Below are positions 35,537 through 44,011 of a stretch of 64,000 nt of DNA, one piece after another. Source of the DNA: Planomicrobium sp. CPCC 101079. GTDB lineage: Bacteria > Bacillota > Bacilli > Bacillales_A > Planococcaceae. The stretch covers positions 1 through 64,000 of the forward strand of contig NZ_VOHC01000003.1 of the NCBI RefSeq assembly GCF_007859275.1. Reading direction: 5' to 3'. The notes beneath the pieces were generated by a model. That model made no database searches and was not told where the DNA came from. It saw only the letters and a program-made list of their open reading frames with translations. Both the position numbers and the translations under genes were made by a program. Position 1 is the first letter of the stretch; every line of letters begins with the position of its first letter.

Positions 35537-35566
35537 ACAGTCCACCCGCTGCGGTGGACTGTTTTA
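35537..35566 (+). terminator. Rho-independent terminator of the DUF2294 pair
   Basis: Arms ACAGTCCACC (35537-35546) and GGTGGACTGT (35553-35562), followed by TTTT. Confidence 0.85.
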
Positions 35567-35688
35567 GTAGTTACGTACTGAATTTCGATGCCGAAAAAAG
35601 AACCGTTCCCTTAAAAAGTGTTGGGAGTGCATAGGAACGTTCATGAGTTGTAATATAAATACAAAGGGGGAGAGGATGATGCGGTACT

Positions 35689-35735
35689 GCACCCCAAAAG
35701 TTAGAGTTACAAATCTAACTTTTGGGGTGCTTTTT
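35689..35735 (+). terminator. Hairpin-plus-T-run inside the left end of the IS element
   Basis: A perfect 17-base stem, left arm GCACCCCAAAAGTTAGA (35689-35705) and right arm 35714-35730, followed by TTTTT. The left arm is part of the terminal inverted repeat. It would stop transcripts entering from outside and so limit transposase expression. Confidence 0.8.
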
Positions 35736-35737
35736 CT

Positions 35738-36307
35738 ATGATGAAATATAGCGAAGAATTTAAACTAAAACTGGTTAACGAGTATCTGGCTGGTTCGTTG
35801 GGCTATCCACGTTTAGCCAAAAAATACGGTATATCCAGTCACGGACAAATTGCCCGCTGGGTACGAGCTTCTCAGGCATTCGGACAAGAGGGATTGCGAA
35901 ACAGGCAGAAAAACCGGGTGTATTCTGTTCAATTCAAATTGGATGTATTACACTTTATGAAACAAACAGGCGCTTCTTACCAAGACGCAGCGATTGAATT
36001 CAAGATGCACAACCCGACGCTCATTGTGAAATGGAAGCAGGCGTTCTTGACGAAAGGGACAGAAGGCCTGAGAACGAAAGGACGGCCCCCCGTGGCGAAA
36101 AATCCGAAAAAGAAACCGGCAAAACCAGCTGGGACGATGTCCCGTGAAGAACAACTTGAGCGCGAGAATGAGCTTCTCCGCTTGGAGATTGCGTATTTAA
36201 AAAAGTTAGACGCTTTCCAGGAGAACCCGGATGCCTTCCTCGAAAAGCACAAGCAGCGCTGGCGTTCGAACTCCAAGCAGAAGGATACCGACCAAAAGAT
36301 GTGCTGA
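35738..36307 (+). CDS. IS3-family transposase OrfA
   Basis: A 189-residue DNA-binding protein with two helix-turn-helix units (YSEEFKLKLVNEYLAGS...; YSVQFKLDVLHFMKQTGAS...) and a leucine-zipper-like stretch EQLERENELLRLEIAYLKKL. The slippery heptamer A-AAA-AAG at 36199-36205 lies in this last segment; the -1 frame is open from there into OrfB, the standard route to the OrfAB transposase. Confidence 0.9.
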   Translation: MMKYSEEFKLKLVNEYLAGSLGYPRLAKKYGISSHGQIARWVRASQAFGQEGLRNRQKNRVYSVQFKLDVLHFMKQTGASYQDAAIEFKMHNPTLIVKWKQAFLTKGTEGLRTKGRPPVAKNPKKKPAKPAGTMSREEQLERENELLRLEIAYLKKLDAFQENPDAFLEKHKQRWRSNSKQKDTDQKMC

Positions 36308-37121
36308 AGATTGTCGGTCTGCCGGAAGCCACGTATCATTACCACCGTGGGCGATTCGGTTTGGAAAACCCGGATCTGGAATGGAAAACCGTGATCCGGA
36401 CGCTGTTTGAAAAACACGAAGGCCGTTACGGGTATCGCCGAATCCATTTGGAATTGAAGGCGCAAGGGTACATCATCAACCACAAGAAAGTCCAGCGCAT
36501 CATGGGTGAATTAAACCTAGCTTGCATCAAGTTCATCCGGAAATCACGCTATCGCTCCTATAAGGGCCAAGTGGGTACCATCGCAAAAAACCGATTGAAC
36601 CGCCGGTTCCACGCAGCGCACGCCTTGCAAAAAATCGTGACGGACGTCACCGAATTCAAATGTACAGGCGAGGAAAAGCTCTACTTGAGTCCCTTGATGG
36701 ATCTGTACAACGGCGAAATCATTGGGATGGGAATATCAAAACGCCCCACCCTCGACTTCGTCATGGACTCGCTGCACCAAGCCTTGCCGGTCATCGGAGA
36801 CCGGGCTGCGTATCGGACAACCATCCACTCCGACCAAGGTTGGTATTACCAGCACCGGTACTGGGTGAAGACATTGAAGCAGCACCGAATTTTCCAAAGC
36901 ATGTCCCGAAAGGCGACGTGTGCCGACAATGCGGCCATGGAGAACTTCTTTGGTTTGCTTAAACGGAGATGTATTACGGAGAAGAACTGGTCTCATACGA
37001 TGAATTGAAGCTGAAAATTGAACAGTATATTTACTACTACAATCACGAACGCATCAAAGAAAAATTGGCCGGCATGAGTCCGGTGAATTACCGAATTCAT
37101 GCCAGCCAATTAGCTGCATAA
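36200..37121 (+). pseudogene. IS3-family transposase OrfB, frameshifted near the 3' end
   Basis: The -1 frame from the slippery site reads ...FELQAEGYRPKDVLKIVGLP and continues through the rve integrase core with the DDE residues in VTDVTEFK, IHSDQGWYY and ENFFGLLK. After FFGLLKRR the frame runs to a stop at 37008, but one missing base near 36965 would restore EMYYGEELVSYDELKLKIEQ and the family C-terminus YYNHERIKEKLAGMSPVNYR, ending 37121. The last 50 or so residues are thus lost, probably inactivating the enzyme. Confidence 0.85.
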
Positions 37122-37239
37122 CTAAAACTCTAACTTTAAGGGGTCACTACCACATCTTCTCTCCCTTTGTTATTGTTTCCTAAAAAGTACATATGTGACC
37201 GCTTAGTGTGGAAACGCATTCGTGTATTCCATAGTGCTG

Positions 37240-37614
37240 TTACTGAAGTAGGCTCCACATTGTGGCAAATACATTTTGATTCATTTCAAAATATACACCC
37301 ATAAACCCGTAATAGATATATCCATCCTTGAGTAGAGTTAGGCGGATCCTTGAACCGTCATCCAAGTCAACAGTCAGCTCTTTGTATTCCTCATTATTCT
37401 GGGAGTCTCCGATCGGGTCGAAGTTTTGTTCCTGGGGTAGAGGTTTTGAGTTATTCAGCTCTTCTAAGAAGGCATACAATAGCGCCATGTCTGAAAGCGG
37501 CTCATAATTGTCAATGCCGTTATCCCAAACACTAAAAGAATAATTTCCATTTATCAAGAAAAATAGTAAGAATATTGTGTATTTTTTGTATAATTGTGAT
37601 AACATTATTTTCAT
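37240..37614 (-). CDS. Small protein with N-terminal hydrophobic segment, unknown function
   Basis: A 124-residue frame with a signal-like hydrophobic segment at about 10-27 (YTIFLLFFLINGNYSF) followed by an acidic domain with the beta-rich ending LTLLKDGYIYYGFMGVYFEM. The composition of the C-terminal part looks truly coding. No ribosome site precedes the ATG at 37614, and no lipobox Cys is present, so the 5' end may be degenerate or the gene may be truncated by the nearby IS insertion. Unrecognised family. Confidence 0.5.
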   Translation of the reverse strand: MKIMLSQLYKKYTIFLLFFLINGNYSFSVWDNGIDNYEPLSDMALLYAFLEELNNSKPLPQEQNFDPIGDSQNNEEYKELTVDLDDGSRIRLTLLKDGYIYYGFMGVYFEMNQNVFATMWSLLQ

Positions 37615-37733
37615 AGGAGTTTCATATTGTTAATTAGGATATAAAAGTCTTAACCAATTTTTTGATACTGGGATTCAGGGGAATGAACTTTACTATAGTA
37701 TGTAAAATATTTTAGAAAAGGGGAGGAAAAACG

Positions 37734-39071
37734 ATGACGAAAGTTTCGTGGTCAAGATTGTTGTTCTTTACAATGCTGATCTTTTTATTGGCTTTGGCAG
37801 CATGTGGCAATGATGAAACTTCAAACGAAGAATCAACGGATGATTCGGATGCTACAACAGAAGAAAGTGCTGACGAGAGCCCTGAAACAGCAGAAGGTAC
37901 TGAGGAGGGCGTTGAGGAAAGTGCAGATGGAGAATCTGCAGAGACTGAACCAAAAGTTACTGAGTTTGAACCAGCATTTCCAGAACAAACAAGAGCACCT
38001 GCAGTAGTGACTGAAACAGAACTTGATGTGGAAGTTGTTGTTGACGGTCTTGGCGTGTCTTGGGGTATGGCAGAGTTTGAACCAAATCGCTTACTTGTTA
38101 CGCAAAGAGATTCAGCAGAACTTCTTATTGTAAACCTTAATGAGTTCTCTGTTTCAGAACCAATCGAAGGCACACCAGAAGTAAACAGCGAAGGTCAGGG
38201 CGGTTTACTTGATGTAGCCATTGCACCTGATTTTGACGAATCAAGATTAGTATTTTTGACGTTTTCTCAAGATGTTGATGGTGGTACTTTAACGGCTGTC
38301 GGTAAAGGTGTTTTATCAGAAGATGAAGCCTCACTTGAAGATTTTGAAGTAATCTTTCAAGCAGAACCAGCATATGATGGTGACTTACACTATGGTGGAC
38401 GTATTATCTTTGATGATGAGGGCAACCTATTCTTAACAACTGGTGAACGTTCAGATGATCCAATTCGCGAACGTGCCCAAGACTTAGATGCTTACTTAGG
38501 TAAAGTAATTCACATTACACAAGATGGAGAAGCAGTAGATACGAATCCATTTATCGAAGATGAAGAAGCACTGGATGGCATTTACAGCTACGGTCACCGT
38601 AATATTCAAGGTGTGGACTTCCACCCTGAAACAGGAGACTTATGGATTGTTGAATTCGGACCACAAGCTGGGGATGAACTGAATATTATTGAACCAGGCA
38701 ATAATTATGGATGGCCGATTGTTTCTTATGGTATCGAGTACTCTGGTGAATTAATCAATGATGGTATTTCAGAACACGAGGCGCAAGGCTTTATTGAACC
38801 AAGATATTATTGGGATCCAACAAGTGCGCCAAGTGGTATGGCTTTCTATGATAACGATGCAATTCCTGAATGGGAGAACAACTTGTTCATCGGTGGTTTA
38901 GTATCGAGCTATATTGCACGTGTCGTTATTGAAGGTGACACCATCGTTGGAGAAGAACGTCTATTAACTGATGAAGGCGAACGTTTCCGTGATATTCTTG
39001 TAACTGAGGATGGCGCGCTTATTGCAATCACTGATGGCGGTGTGATTTATAAGATTACTGCAGCAGGTTAA
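37734..39071 (+). CDS. Lipoprotein PQQ-type sugar (glucose/sorbosone) dehydrogenase
   Basis: A 445-residue secreted lipoprotein: signal peptide with lipobox LAAC (Cys24), an acidic Glu/Ser/Thr/Asp linker (about 25-85), then a six-bladed beta-propeller of the glucose/sorbosone dehydrogenase family (VSWGMAEFEPNRLLVTQRDS, GQGGLLDVAIAPDF, SYGHRNIQGVDFHPETGDLW, GNNYGWPIVSYGIEYSG). It would oxidise an aldose outside the membrane with PQQ or a similar cofactor. GGGGAGG precedes the ATG. After its TAA the same frame continues 21 codons as an acidic tail, suggesting a recent nonsense mutation. Confidence 0.88.
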   Translation: MTKVSWSRLLFFTMLIFLLALAACGNDETSNEESTDDSDATTEESADESPETAEGTEEGVEESADGESAETEPKVTEFEPAFPEQTRAPAVVTETELDVEVVVDGLGVSWGMAEFEPNRLLVTQRDSAELLIVNLNEFSVSEPIEGTPEVNSEGQGGLLDVAIAPDFDESRLVFLTFSQDVDGGTLTAVGKGVLSEDEASLEDFEVIFQAEPAYDGDLHYGGRIIFDDEGNLFLTTGERSDDPIRERAQDLDAYLGKVIHITQDGEAVDTNPFIEDEEALDGIYSYGHRNIQGVDFHPETGDLWIVEFGPQAGDELNIIEPGNNYGWPIVSYGIEYSGELINDGISEHEAQGFIEPRYYWDPTSAPSGMAFYDNDAIPEWENNLFIGGLVSSYIARVVIEGDTIVGEERLLTDEGERFRDILVTEDGALIAITDGGVIYKITAAG

Positions 39072-39451
39072 GGTGACGCAGTTGAAAGCACAGAAGAAGA
39101 CGATGTTGATACTGATGAAGACGACGAAGCTGAATAATTTATTATTCTTAAAAAGCACCCAACTTTATGTCAATGTCATCAAGTGCATTTAAACTTAACT
39201 TAGGCAACACGGCTTCTCCTTCCTATGAATACGGCACATGCTTATGGATTTTGGAAATTTTTTTATTCCAAGAAAAAAGAGTACCAAATCGGAAGTGAAA
39301 TGGAGGTCCTTTTAATTTGCATTTTTCCTTTTTGTACTCTTAAAAGATCCCGTTATCTTCAGGGTGTTTTTCTTTTGCTTCATAAATAAGTTTGAATATT
39401 CGTTTGAAGGGGAACCGGGGTATGTAGACTTTTCAAACTAGGGGGATCAAT
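39072..39451 (+). other. Intergenic region after the sugar dehydrogenase
   Basis: 39072-39137 is an in-frame acidic continuation of the dehydrogenase (GDAVESTEEDD..., second stop 39135-39137). The remainder has no gene; AAGAGTAC at 39276 and GTACTCTT at 39335 are complementary but 50 bases apart. CTAGGGGG before 39452 is the next ribosome site. Confidence 0.4.
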
Positions 39452-39976
39452 ATGGAAAAAAATAATCGTGATGATTCTATCCGAAAAGACGGGCAAGATA
39501 CTCAGCAATTCCAGGCGGCGGATCCGGGTACAGACAGGAATATCGAAAAAAGAGAACAAGGGGATAACGAACTTCGAGAAAGAGGAAGTTCAAACACTAA
39601 CAACGATAGTTCGAACGAGCCTTACCTTTCAGATGGAGAAACCACACTTAGAAAAAAAGACCCGAATAATCCAGCGGACTGGCGGGAATCGGAAGCACCA
39701 AATCCGAGTAGAGAAACCGGTTGGCAAAAAAGCAATGATTTCGATGACACCATTCGGGAACCAGCGGGAACCTTTACAACGGGGGAACGCGGAAACGTTA
39801 TCAACAGCGCAACTTGGGATCCGGAGAGTCACATAAGTGAAGACGATGTAGCGCACGTAGATGTGAATGATTACATCCAAACCAGTTCACCTAAAAACCA
39901 AACCGAGAAACAACAGACCAAACTTCCTGAAGAGCGTTTAAACATGAACAAAGACCGTGTTCAAAAGGAGAAGTAA
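39452..39976 (+). CDS. Hydrophilic, intrinsically disordered (hydrophilin-like) protein
   Basis: A 174-residue protein almost without hydrophobic clusters, very rich in Asn, Asp, Glu, Gln, Arg, Ser and Thr. The middle carries NPNNPADWRE- and NPSRETGWQKS-type segments. No signal peptide or known domain. Such composition is typical of desiccation/osmotic-stress hydrophilins, but I cannot name a family. GGGGG precedes the ATG and a good terminator follows. Confidence 0.75.
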   Translation: MEKNNRDDSIRKDGQDTQQFQAADPGTDRNIEKREQGDNELRERGSSNTNNDSSNEPYLSDGETTLRKKDPNNPADWRESEAPNPSRETGWQKSNDFDDTIREPAGTFTTGERGNVINSATWDPESHISEDDVAHVDVNDYIQTSSPKNQTEKQQTKLPEERLNMNKDRVQKEK

Positions 39977-40028
39977 ATATAGGAAAGTACGTGATGGAGG
40001 AAAACCATTCCATTGACGTGCCGATAGA

Positions 40029-40061
40029 GCTGAAAGGATGAACCAATCCTTCGGCTTTTTT
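40029..40061 (+). terminator. Rho-independent terminator after the hydrophilin-like gene
   Basis: AGCTGAAAGGAT and ATCCTTCGGCT pair with one bulge around GAACCA, followed by TTTTTT. Confidence 0.8.
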
Positions 40062-40543
40062 ATATACAAAAACCAAAGGAAACAGGTCTGGTTCAAATCA
40101 GTGCAGAAAGCTCGGGAGTTGAATTGCAGGCGCCTTTTAGTGGGATAAAGCAATCGAACTCGAATTTCCGTGAACAAGGAAGTGCCGTAATAGAATTTTT
40201 CAGTTCCATATAATACTGTCTTTGTAAAGCAACAGCAGGTTAGATGGGAATTTCTGATTAATCTAAAGCGCACTAACCATTTATCGGAAGTTTAAAATAA
40301 AAGGTCTTACTAAATAAAAACTGAATTGAGCTCTGAATGGAAGACGCTTAAAAAAGTGCATACCATTTTAGGGCTCAATTGATTGTAGTGACAATTTAGG
40401 ATGTTCTCTTTTTAATGAAAGAGTCTTTTATAAGTTAGATTTGTGTATTTTAAGAAACTCATGAAAAACATTAGCAGTCCATTATTTCATCTCATACTGC
40501 AGCCGCGAACAAAACTTCTAAAAATTACTGTTATAAACCTGAG

Positions 40544-40585
40544 AAGCAGAGAAGAAAATTGTAATTTTCTTCTCTGCTTTTTTAT
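40544..40585 (+). terminator. Strong isolated hairpin with T-run
   Basis: Perfect 17-base arms, left AAGCAGAGAAGAAAATT (40544-40560) and right 40563-40579, followed by T residues. No gene lies directly upstream, so it may terminate a short transcript or be left over from a lost gene. Confidence 0.75.
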
Positions 40586-40739
40586 ATTGGTGTCAAACTG
40601 CCTTCATGATTTCTGAACAAAAACTTCGGAAAGAAGTAACCGAAGCATTGCATGAATTGTGCAAAACAGGGGGGTATTCAATAGATTCAATAATGCAAGA
40701 TTAGTTTACATATAAGGGATTCTCTGAAGGGTAGAAGCC

Positions 40740-40766
40740 GATAGAAGTGACTTCTATCCTTTTTTT
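40740..40766 (+). terminator. Hairpin GATAGAAGT/ACTTCTATC with seven T
   Basis: Arms at 40740-40748 and 40750-40758, then CTTTTTTT. It immediately precedes the palindromic repeat at 40767. Confidence 0.65.
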
Positions 40767-40792
40767 GTTCGTAAAAGTGTACTGTTACGAAC
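40767..40792. repeat. TTCGTAAAAGT-family palindrome
   Basis: GTTCGTAAAAGT and ACTGTTACGAAC around GT, one mismatch from a perfect palindrome. Same core as 17651-17690. Confidence 0.7.
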
Positions 40793-41087
40793 GCTCAAAT
40801 TAGATTTGCAAAAAAACATAAAATTTCTAATACTATCAGAAATCAATAAAATAGGAATGTTCTTTTCAGTATAGTGTTCAGCTACTTCTTAAGTTAGTGA
40901 AGTAAACCGGGACAGAGAAATCAGAAAAATGATTTCGTCTTATCCAGCATGATAAAGTCGATTGAATATAAAGTAGAGTTCATAACTTAATTATTTAAAT
41001 TTTGAATAAAACTGATTGTTAGTGTTTTAAGGTAAATTAAAACTTCTCAAGAGGTTTGTACTCTGAATATATTTATAGTCTACGCAT

Positions 41088-41687
41088 TCATTGTTCTTCA
41101 ATAAATTCTATATAAACAAATCGAATAAAATTAGTCTCTGTATATAGCTTCAATTCTTCTATATCTGTTAGGTCAGTATTTTTGAAATAGAGGGTGTCTC
41201 CATTATTTAGAGATGCGTTTAAAGTTCCTCGAACTTCAAATGAAGTTAGGGCTATTAATAAGAGATGAGTTTCATGGTTCTGTTCTTTTAAACAGGGTAA
41301 TGAATAGCTTACATATCTTACATCAAAAGCTTCTACTTTCATTAGAGAGGAAATAGACGGTGCAGTCATAAGATTTAGATTTGTTACCATACCTTCACTG
41401 GTTGTATACCACTCACCTTCGTATGCATCCTGGGCAAATGGCGGCAAATTCGAAGTATGATGCCCTTGGTGTGCCAACCTTAAATTTCCTTTAAGCACCA
41501 TTGTTCGTCTACTATAGCCAGGTAATTTTGTGAAAACTGTTTTCTCTTTCTCAATAGTAGCTGTACTCACTCGCCATTTAAATTGTTTTTCAGCGTAGGA
41601 ACTACATTCTGGATAAATCAGTATTTCTGTCGATGTCCCTCCACTCCAGATGATGGTATGTAATTCATCTTTGCGAATTAACTTCAT
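41088..41687 (-). CDS. HutD/Ves-family protein
   Basis: A 199-residue cupin-like protein of the HutD family: LHTIIWSGGTSTEILIYPE, FKWRVSTATIEKEKTVFTKL, PGYSRRTMVLKGNLRLAHQG and PFAQDAYEGEW. HutD is often near histidine or other amino-acid catabolic genes and has been proposed to limit pathway flux; its biochemistry is not established. GGGG precedes the ATG. Divergent from the RpiR-type regulator, with shared operator palindromes in between. Confidence 0.85.
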   Translation of the reverse strand: MKLIRKDELHTIIWSGGTSTEILIYPECSSYAEKQFKWRVSTATIEKEKTVFTKLPGYSRRTMVLKGNLRLAHQGHHTSNLPPFAQDAYEGEWYTTSEGMVTNLNLMTAPSISSLMKVEAFDVRYVSYSLPCLKEQNHETHLLLIALTSFEVRGTLNASLNNGDTLYFKNTDLTDIEELKLYTETNFIRFVYIEFIEEQ

Positions 41688-41757
41688 ATATTTTCCCCTT
41701 TCATTCTAGTTATCAAAAAATAAAAGATTCAGAAAATAACTTTACATATTTATATGC

Positions 41758-41824
41758 TATGTTATATTAACTAACATATCAAATAAATTTATTTGAAATT
41801 TAATTTAATGAATAACTTTATTCA
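41758..41824. promoter_or_regulatory. Three adjacent palindromes between hutD-like and rpiR-like genes
   Basis: TATGTTA-N7-TAACATA (41758-41778), the perfect 18-base palindrome TCAAATAAATTTATTTGA (41779-41796) and TGAATAACTTTATTCA (41809-41824). The last two share TGAA/TTCA-type ends, as seen in operators of RpiR/MurR regulators, and the gene for such a regulator starts at 41840. Autoregulation and control of the divergent hutD-like gene are likely. Confidence 0.6.
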
Positions 41825-41839
41825 AAACGGAGTGGTGTT

Positions 41840-42721
41840 ATGGATAAAATAGATAGTCTTGAGAAGTTTAATAAAGATCTTCAAGTACTTTTACGAAAAA
41901 AAATATCTAATAATAACCGAAAAATTGCAGAATATATGTTATTTAACGATAAATCAATTGCCTTTATGACAGCTTCGGAGTTATCTGAGAAAATTGGCGT
42001 CAGCCAACCAGCTATTACTCGTTTTGTAACAAAAGTTTTGGAGTATCCAAGTTTCTCAATGTTTAACAATAAGATGAAGCAATTAACGCATTATGAGATA
42101 ACGGCTGTAGAACGCCAAAGTATAACTTCATTTACTCAACTAGAAACAGTTGAAACTTTCCTGCAACAAGAAATTGATAATTTGCAATCCTTACTTAAAT
42201 TTGTTGATGACAATCAAATTGACAGCACTTCTAAGAAAATAATGAAGGCTAGAAGTGTACTCGTTATAGGAGCAAGAACTGCAACACCATTGGTCAACTA
42301 CTTATATTTTTTCTTACGTAAAATTCGGCCATCTGTATTTATTCACACTACTGATGGCAGTGAGGCCTATGATGTCTTAGAAGATTTTAAGGATTCTCAG
42401 GCTTTGGTGGTGATGTTTTTGTTTCCTCGTTACCCGAAGGAAATGGTTTCTATGCTTCATTATTTAGAAAATGAAAATTTTGAGTATGTCACGATTGCAG
42501 ATAGTAAGCTATTGGAGAAACAAGGGATTGGTAAAATCTCTATTATAACGCCGATTACATTAAATTCATTATTTGATTCTTATATACCTACCTTCGCTTT
42601 CTTAACCATCCTTCTAAATATTATGAGTAATGTACAATTTGAGGAAACAAAGGACCGTTTAACGAAACTTGAAGAAACATATAAAACAAACCAAGTTTTT
42701 TCTAAATATCATAAGAAATAA
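41840..42721 (+). CDS. MurR/RpiR-family transcriptional regulator with SIS domain
   Basis: A 293-residue regulator: N-terminal HTH_6 domain (about 1-85, with MTASELSEKIGVSQPAITRF) and a C-terminal sugar-isomerase-type SIS domain (about 120-260, RSVLVIGARTATPLVNYLYF). SIS domains of this group bind phosphosugars or other metabolites. It heads the plus-strand catabolic genes and ends 11 bases before the next one, so it is in the operon. Candidate operators lie immediately upstream. Confidence 0.9.
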   Translation: MDKIDSLEKFNKDLQVLLRKKISNNNRKIAEYMLFNDKSIAFMTASELSEKIGVSQPAITRFVTKVLEYPSFSMFNNKMKQLTHYEITAVERQSITSFTQLETVETFLQQEIDNLQSLLKFVDDNQIDSTSKKIMKARSVLVIGARTATPLVNYLYFFLRKIRPSVFIHTTDGSEAYDVLEDFKDSQALVVMFLFPRYPKEMVSMLHYLENENFEYVTIADSKLLEKQGIGKISIITPITLNSLFDSYIPTFAFLTILLNIMSNVQFEETKDRLTKLEETYKTNQVFSKYHKK

Positions 42722-42732
42722 GGTGAAACCTG

Positions 42733-43998
42733 ATGAAGAATATCTCTACAAATACTTCCTTAACCATCAATGGAGCTCGGTTGCAAACTAACATCGAGGA
42801 ATTGGGCAAAATTGGATTGAATGAATCCATTGGCTTAGATCGCATCACTTTTTCCTCCTATGATTTAGAAGCAAGACAGTGGTTTATTAATCAACTGAAA
42901 TCATTAAATCTGTGGCTTGACGTAGACGCTGCAGCAAATATCTGGGCCATCTCATCTAATTCTAGTAACAAAAATCCTATAATAATAGGTTCACATCTAG
43001 ATACTGTACCTAATGGCGGTAAATATGATGGTGCGTTAGGAGTTTTAATTGGCTTAGAAATTTTAACGACCATACTTGAAAACCGAATTGAAATGCAACA
43101 TCCTATCGGGGTGGTTTCATTTACCGCCGAAGAGCCTAATCCATTTAACCTTTCTACTTTTGGAAGTCGAGTTGTTACAGGTAAACTCAAAAAATCAGAT
43201 ATTGCAGATGTTCAGACAAAAGATGGTCTTTCACTTGAAACTGCATTGGCATTAGCAGGAGGTTCTATTGAGGAAATTGAAACTGCGAGAAAGAATCCCA
43301 ATGATTTAACAGCCTATTTAGAAGTCCATATCGAACAAGGCAAACGTCTGCTAAATCAATCGATTCCCATTGGTGTTGTCACAGCTATAACCGGAATTTA
43401 TAGAGAAGAAATCACTTTTAAAGGTGAAGCGAATCATGCAGGAACTACATTAATGACAGAGAGAAACGATGCGCTTGTAGCTGCATCAAAATTTGTTGTA
43501 GCTTTCGAAGAAATTGTTCGTAAGGATCCTTCTGATGAAGTGGTAGGGACAATTGGTCAGTTCTCTATTTCACCTGGGGCTCCAAGTATCATCCCGAATG
43601 AAGTGAAACTATTGATGGAAGTTCGAGGAGACACGACCGAAAAAATTAAACATACTATCCAAAAAGTCGAAAAAGTTTTTGAGGAACTAACGAGCCGACA
43701 GCCACTTGAAATTGCTAGAAATATCATTTTGGATCAAGCACCAACGAAAATGGATGAGACAATCATCCAGGCATTTGAAAATGCTGTTCCACCTGAAGAA
43801 AACTACCTTCTCTTAGGGAGCATGGCTGGTCATGATGCAACACATCTTGCTTCTATTACAAAGGCTGGTATGTTATTTGTTCCAAGTATTGATGGGAAAA
43901 GTCATTGCCCAGAAGAATATAGCAGAATGGAAGATATTGAAAAAGCAGCGAATGTTTTATTGCAGGCAATATTCAAACTGGATACAACACTAGATTAG
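42733..43998 (+). CDS. M20-family N-carbamoyl-amino acid hydrolase / allantoate amidohydrolase
   Basis: A 421-residue zinc-dependent hydrolase: IIIGSHLDTVPNGGKYDGAL (metal His and Asp), FTAEEPNPF (catalytic and metal Glu), LEVHIEQGKRL, GEANHAGTT and SMAGHDATHLA. This pattern is specific to beta-ureidopropionase, L-carbamoylase and allantoate amidohydrolase (HyuC/AllC). It would release CO2 and NH3 from a carbamoyl or ureido compound, giving an amino acid that the adjacent flavin oxidases could act on. Start ATG has AAGGTG upstream. Confidence 0.9.
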   Translation: MKNISTNTSLTINGARLQTNIEELGKIGLNESIGLDRITFSSYDLEARQWFINQLKSLNLWLDVDAAANIWAISSNSSNKNPIIIGSHLDTVPNGGKYDGALGVLIGLEILTTILENRIEMQHPIGVVSFTAEEPNPFNLSTFGSRVVTGKLKKSDIADVQTKDGLSLETALALAGGSIEEIETARKNPNDLTAYLEVHIEQGKRLLNQSIPIGVVTAITGIYREEITFKGEANHAGTTLMTERNDALVAASKFVVAFEEIVRKDPSDEVVGTIGQFSISPGAPSIIPNEVKLLMEVRGDTTEKIKHTIQKVEKVFEELTSRQPLEIARNIILDQAPTKMDETIIQAFENAVPPEENYLLLGSMAGHDATHLASITKAGMLFVPSIDGKSHCPEEYSRMEDIEKAANVLLQAIFKLDTTLD

Positions 43999-44011
43999 GG
44001 GGGGAAGTGCA

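Larger units (their letters stand above)
35680..37154 (+). mobile_element. IS3-family insertion sequence (IS150-like), probably inactive
   Basis: About 1475 bases with two overlapping transposase frames. Ends are imperfect inverted repeats: left TGCGGTACTGCACCCC... from 35680 and right ending ...CACTACCACA at 37154, 21 of 27 bases matching, starting TG and ending CA. Resemblance continues outward for about 18 bases on each side (ACAAAGGG(GG)AGAG), so the true ends may lie a little further out. I see no convincing target duplication. OrfB has lost a base near its 3' end, so the element is probably dead unless complemented. Confidence 0.85.
40062..41087. other. Gene-poor 1-kb stretch with isolated hairpins
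   Basis: No gene could be supported. It holds two terminator-type hairpins (40544-40585 and 40740-40766) and one copy of the TTCGTAAAAGT palindrome at 40767. A 32-codon open frame at 40606-40704 (MISEQKLRKEVTEALHELC...) lies between the hairpins and may be a gene scrap. Confidence 0.5.

Noticed and set aside
40606-40704. A 32-codon open frame between two hairpins
   Set aside because: Too short, no ribosome site and no recognised family; probably a gene scrap or chance.
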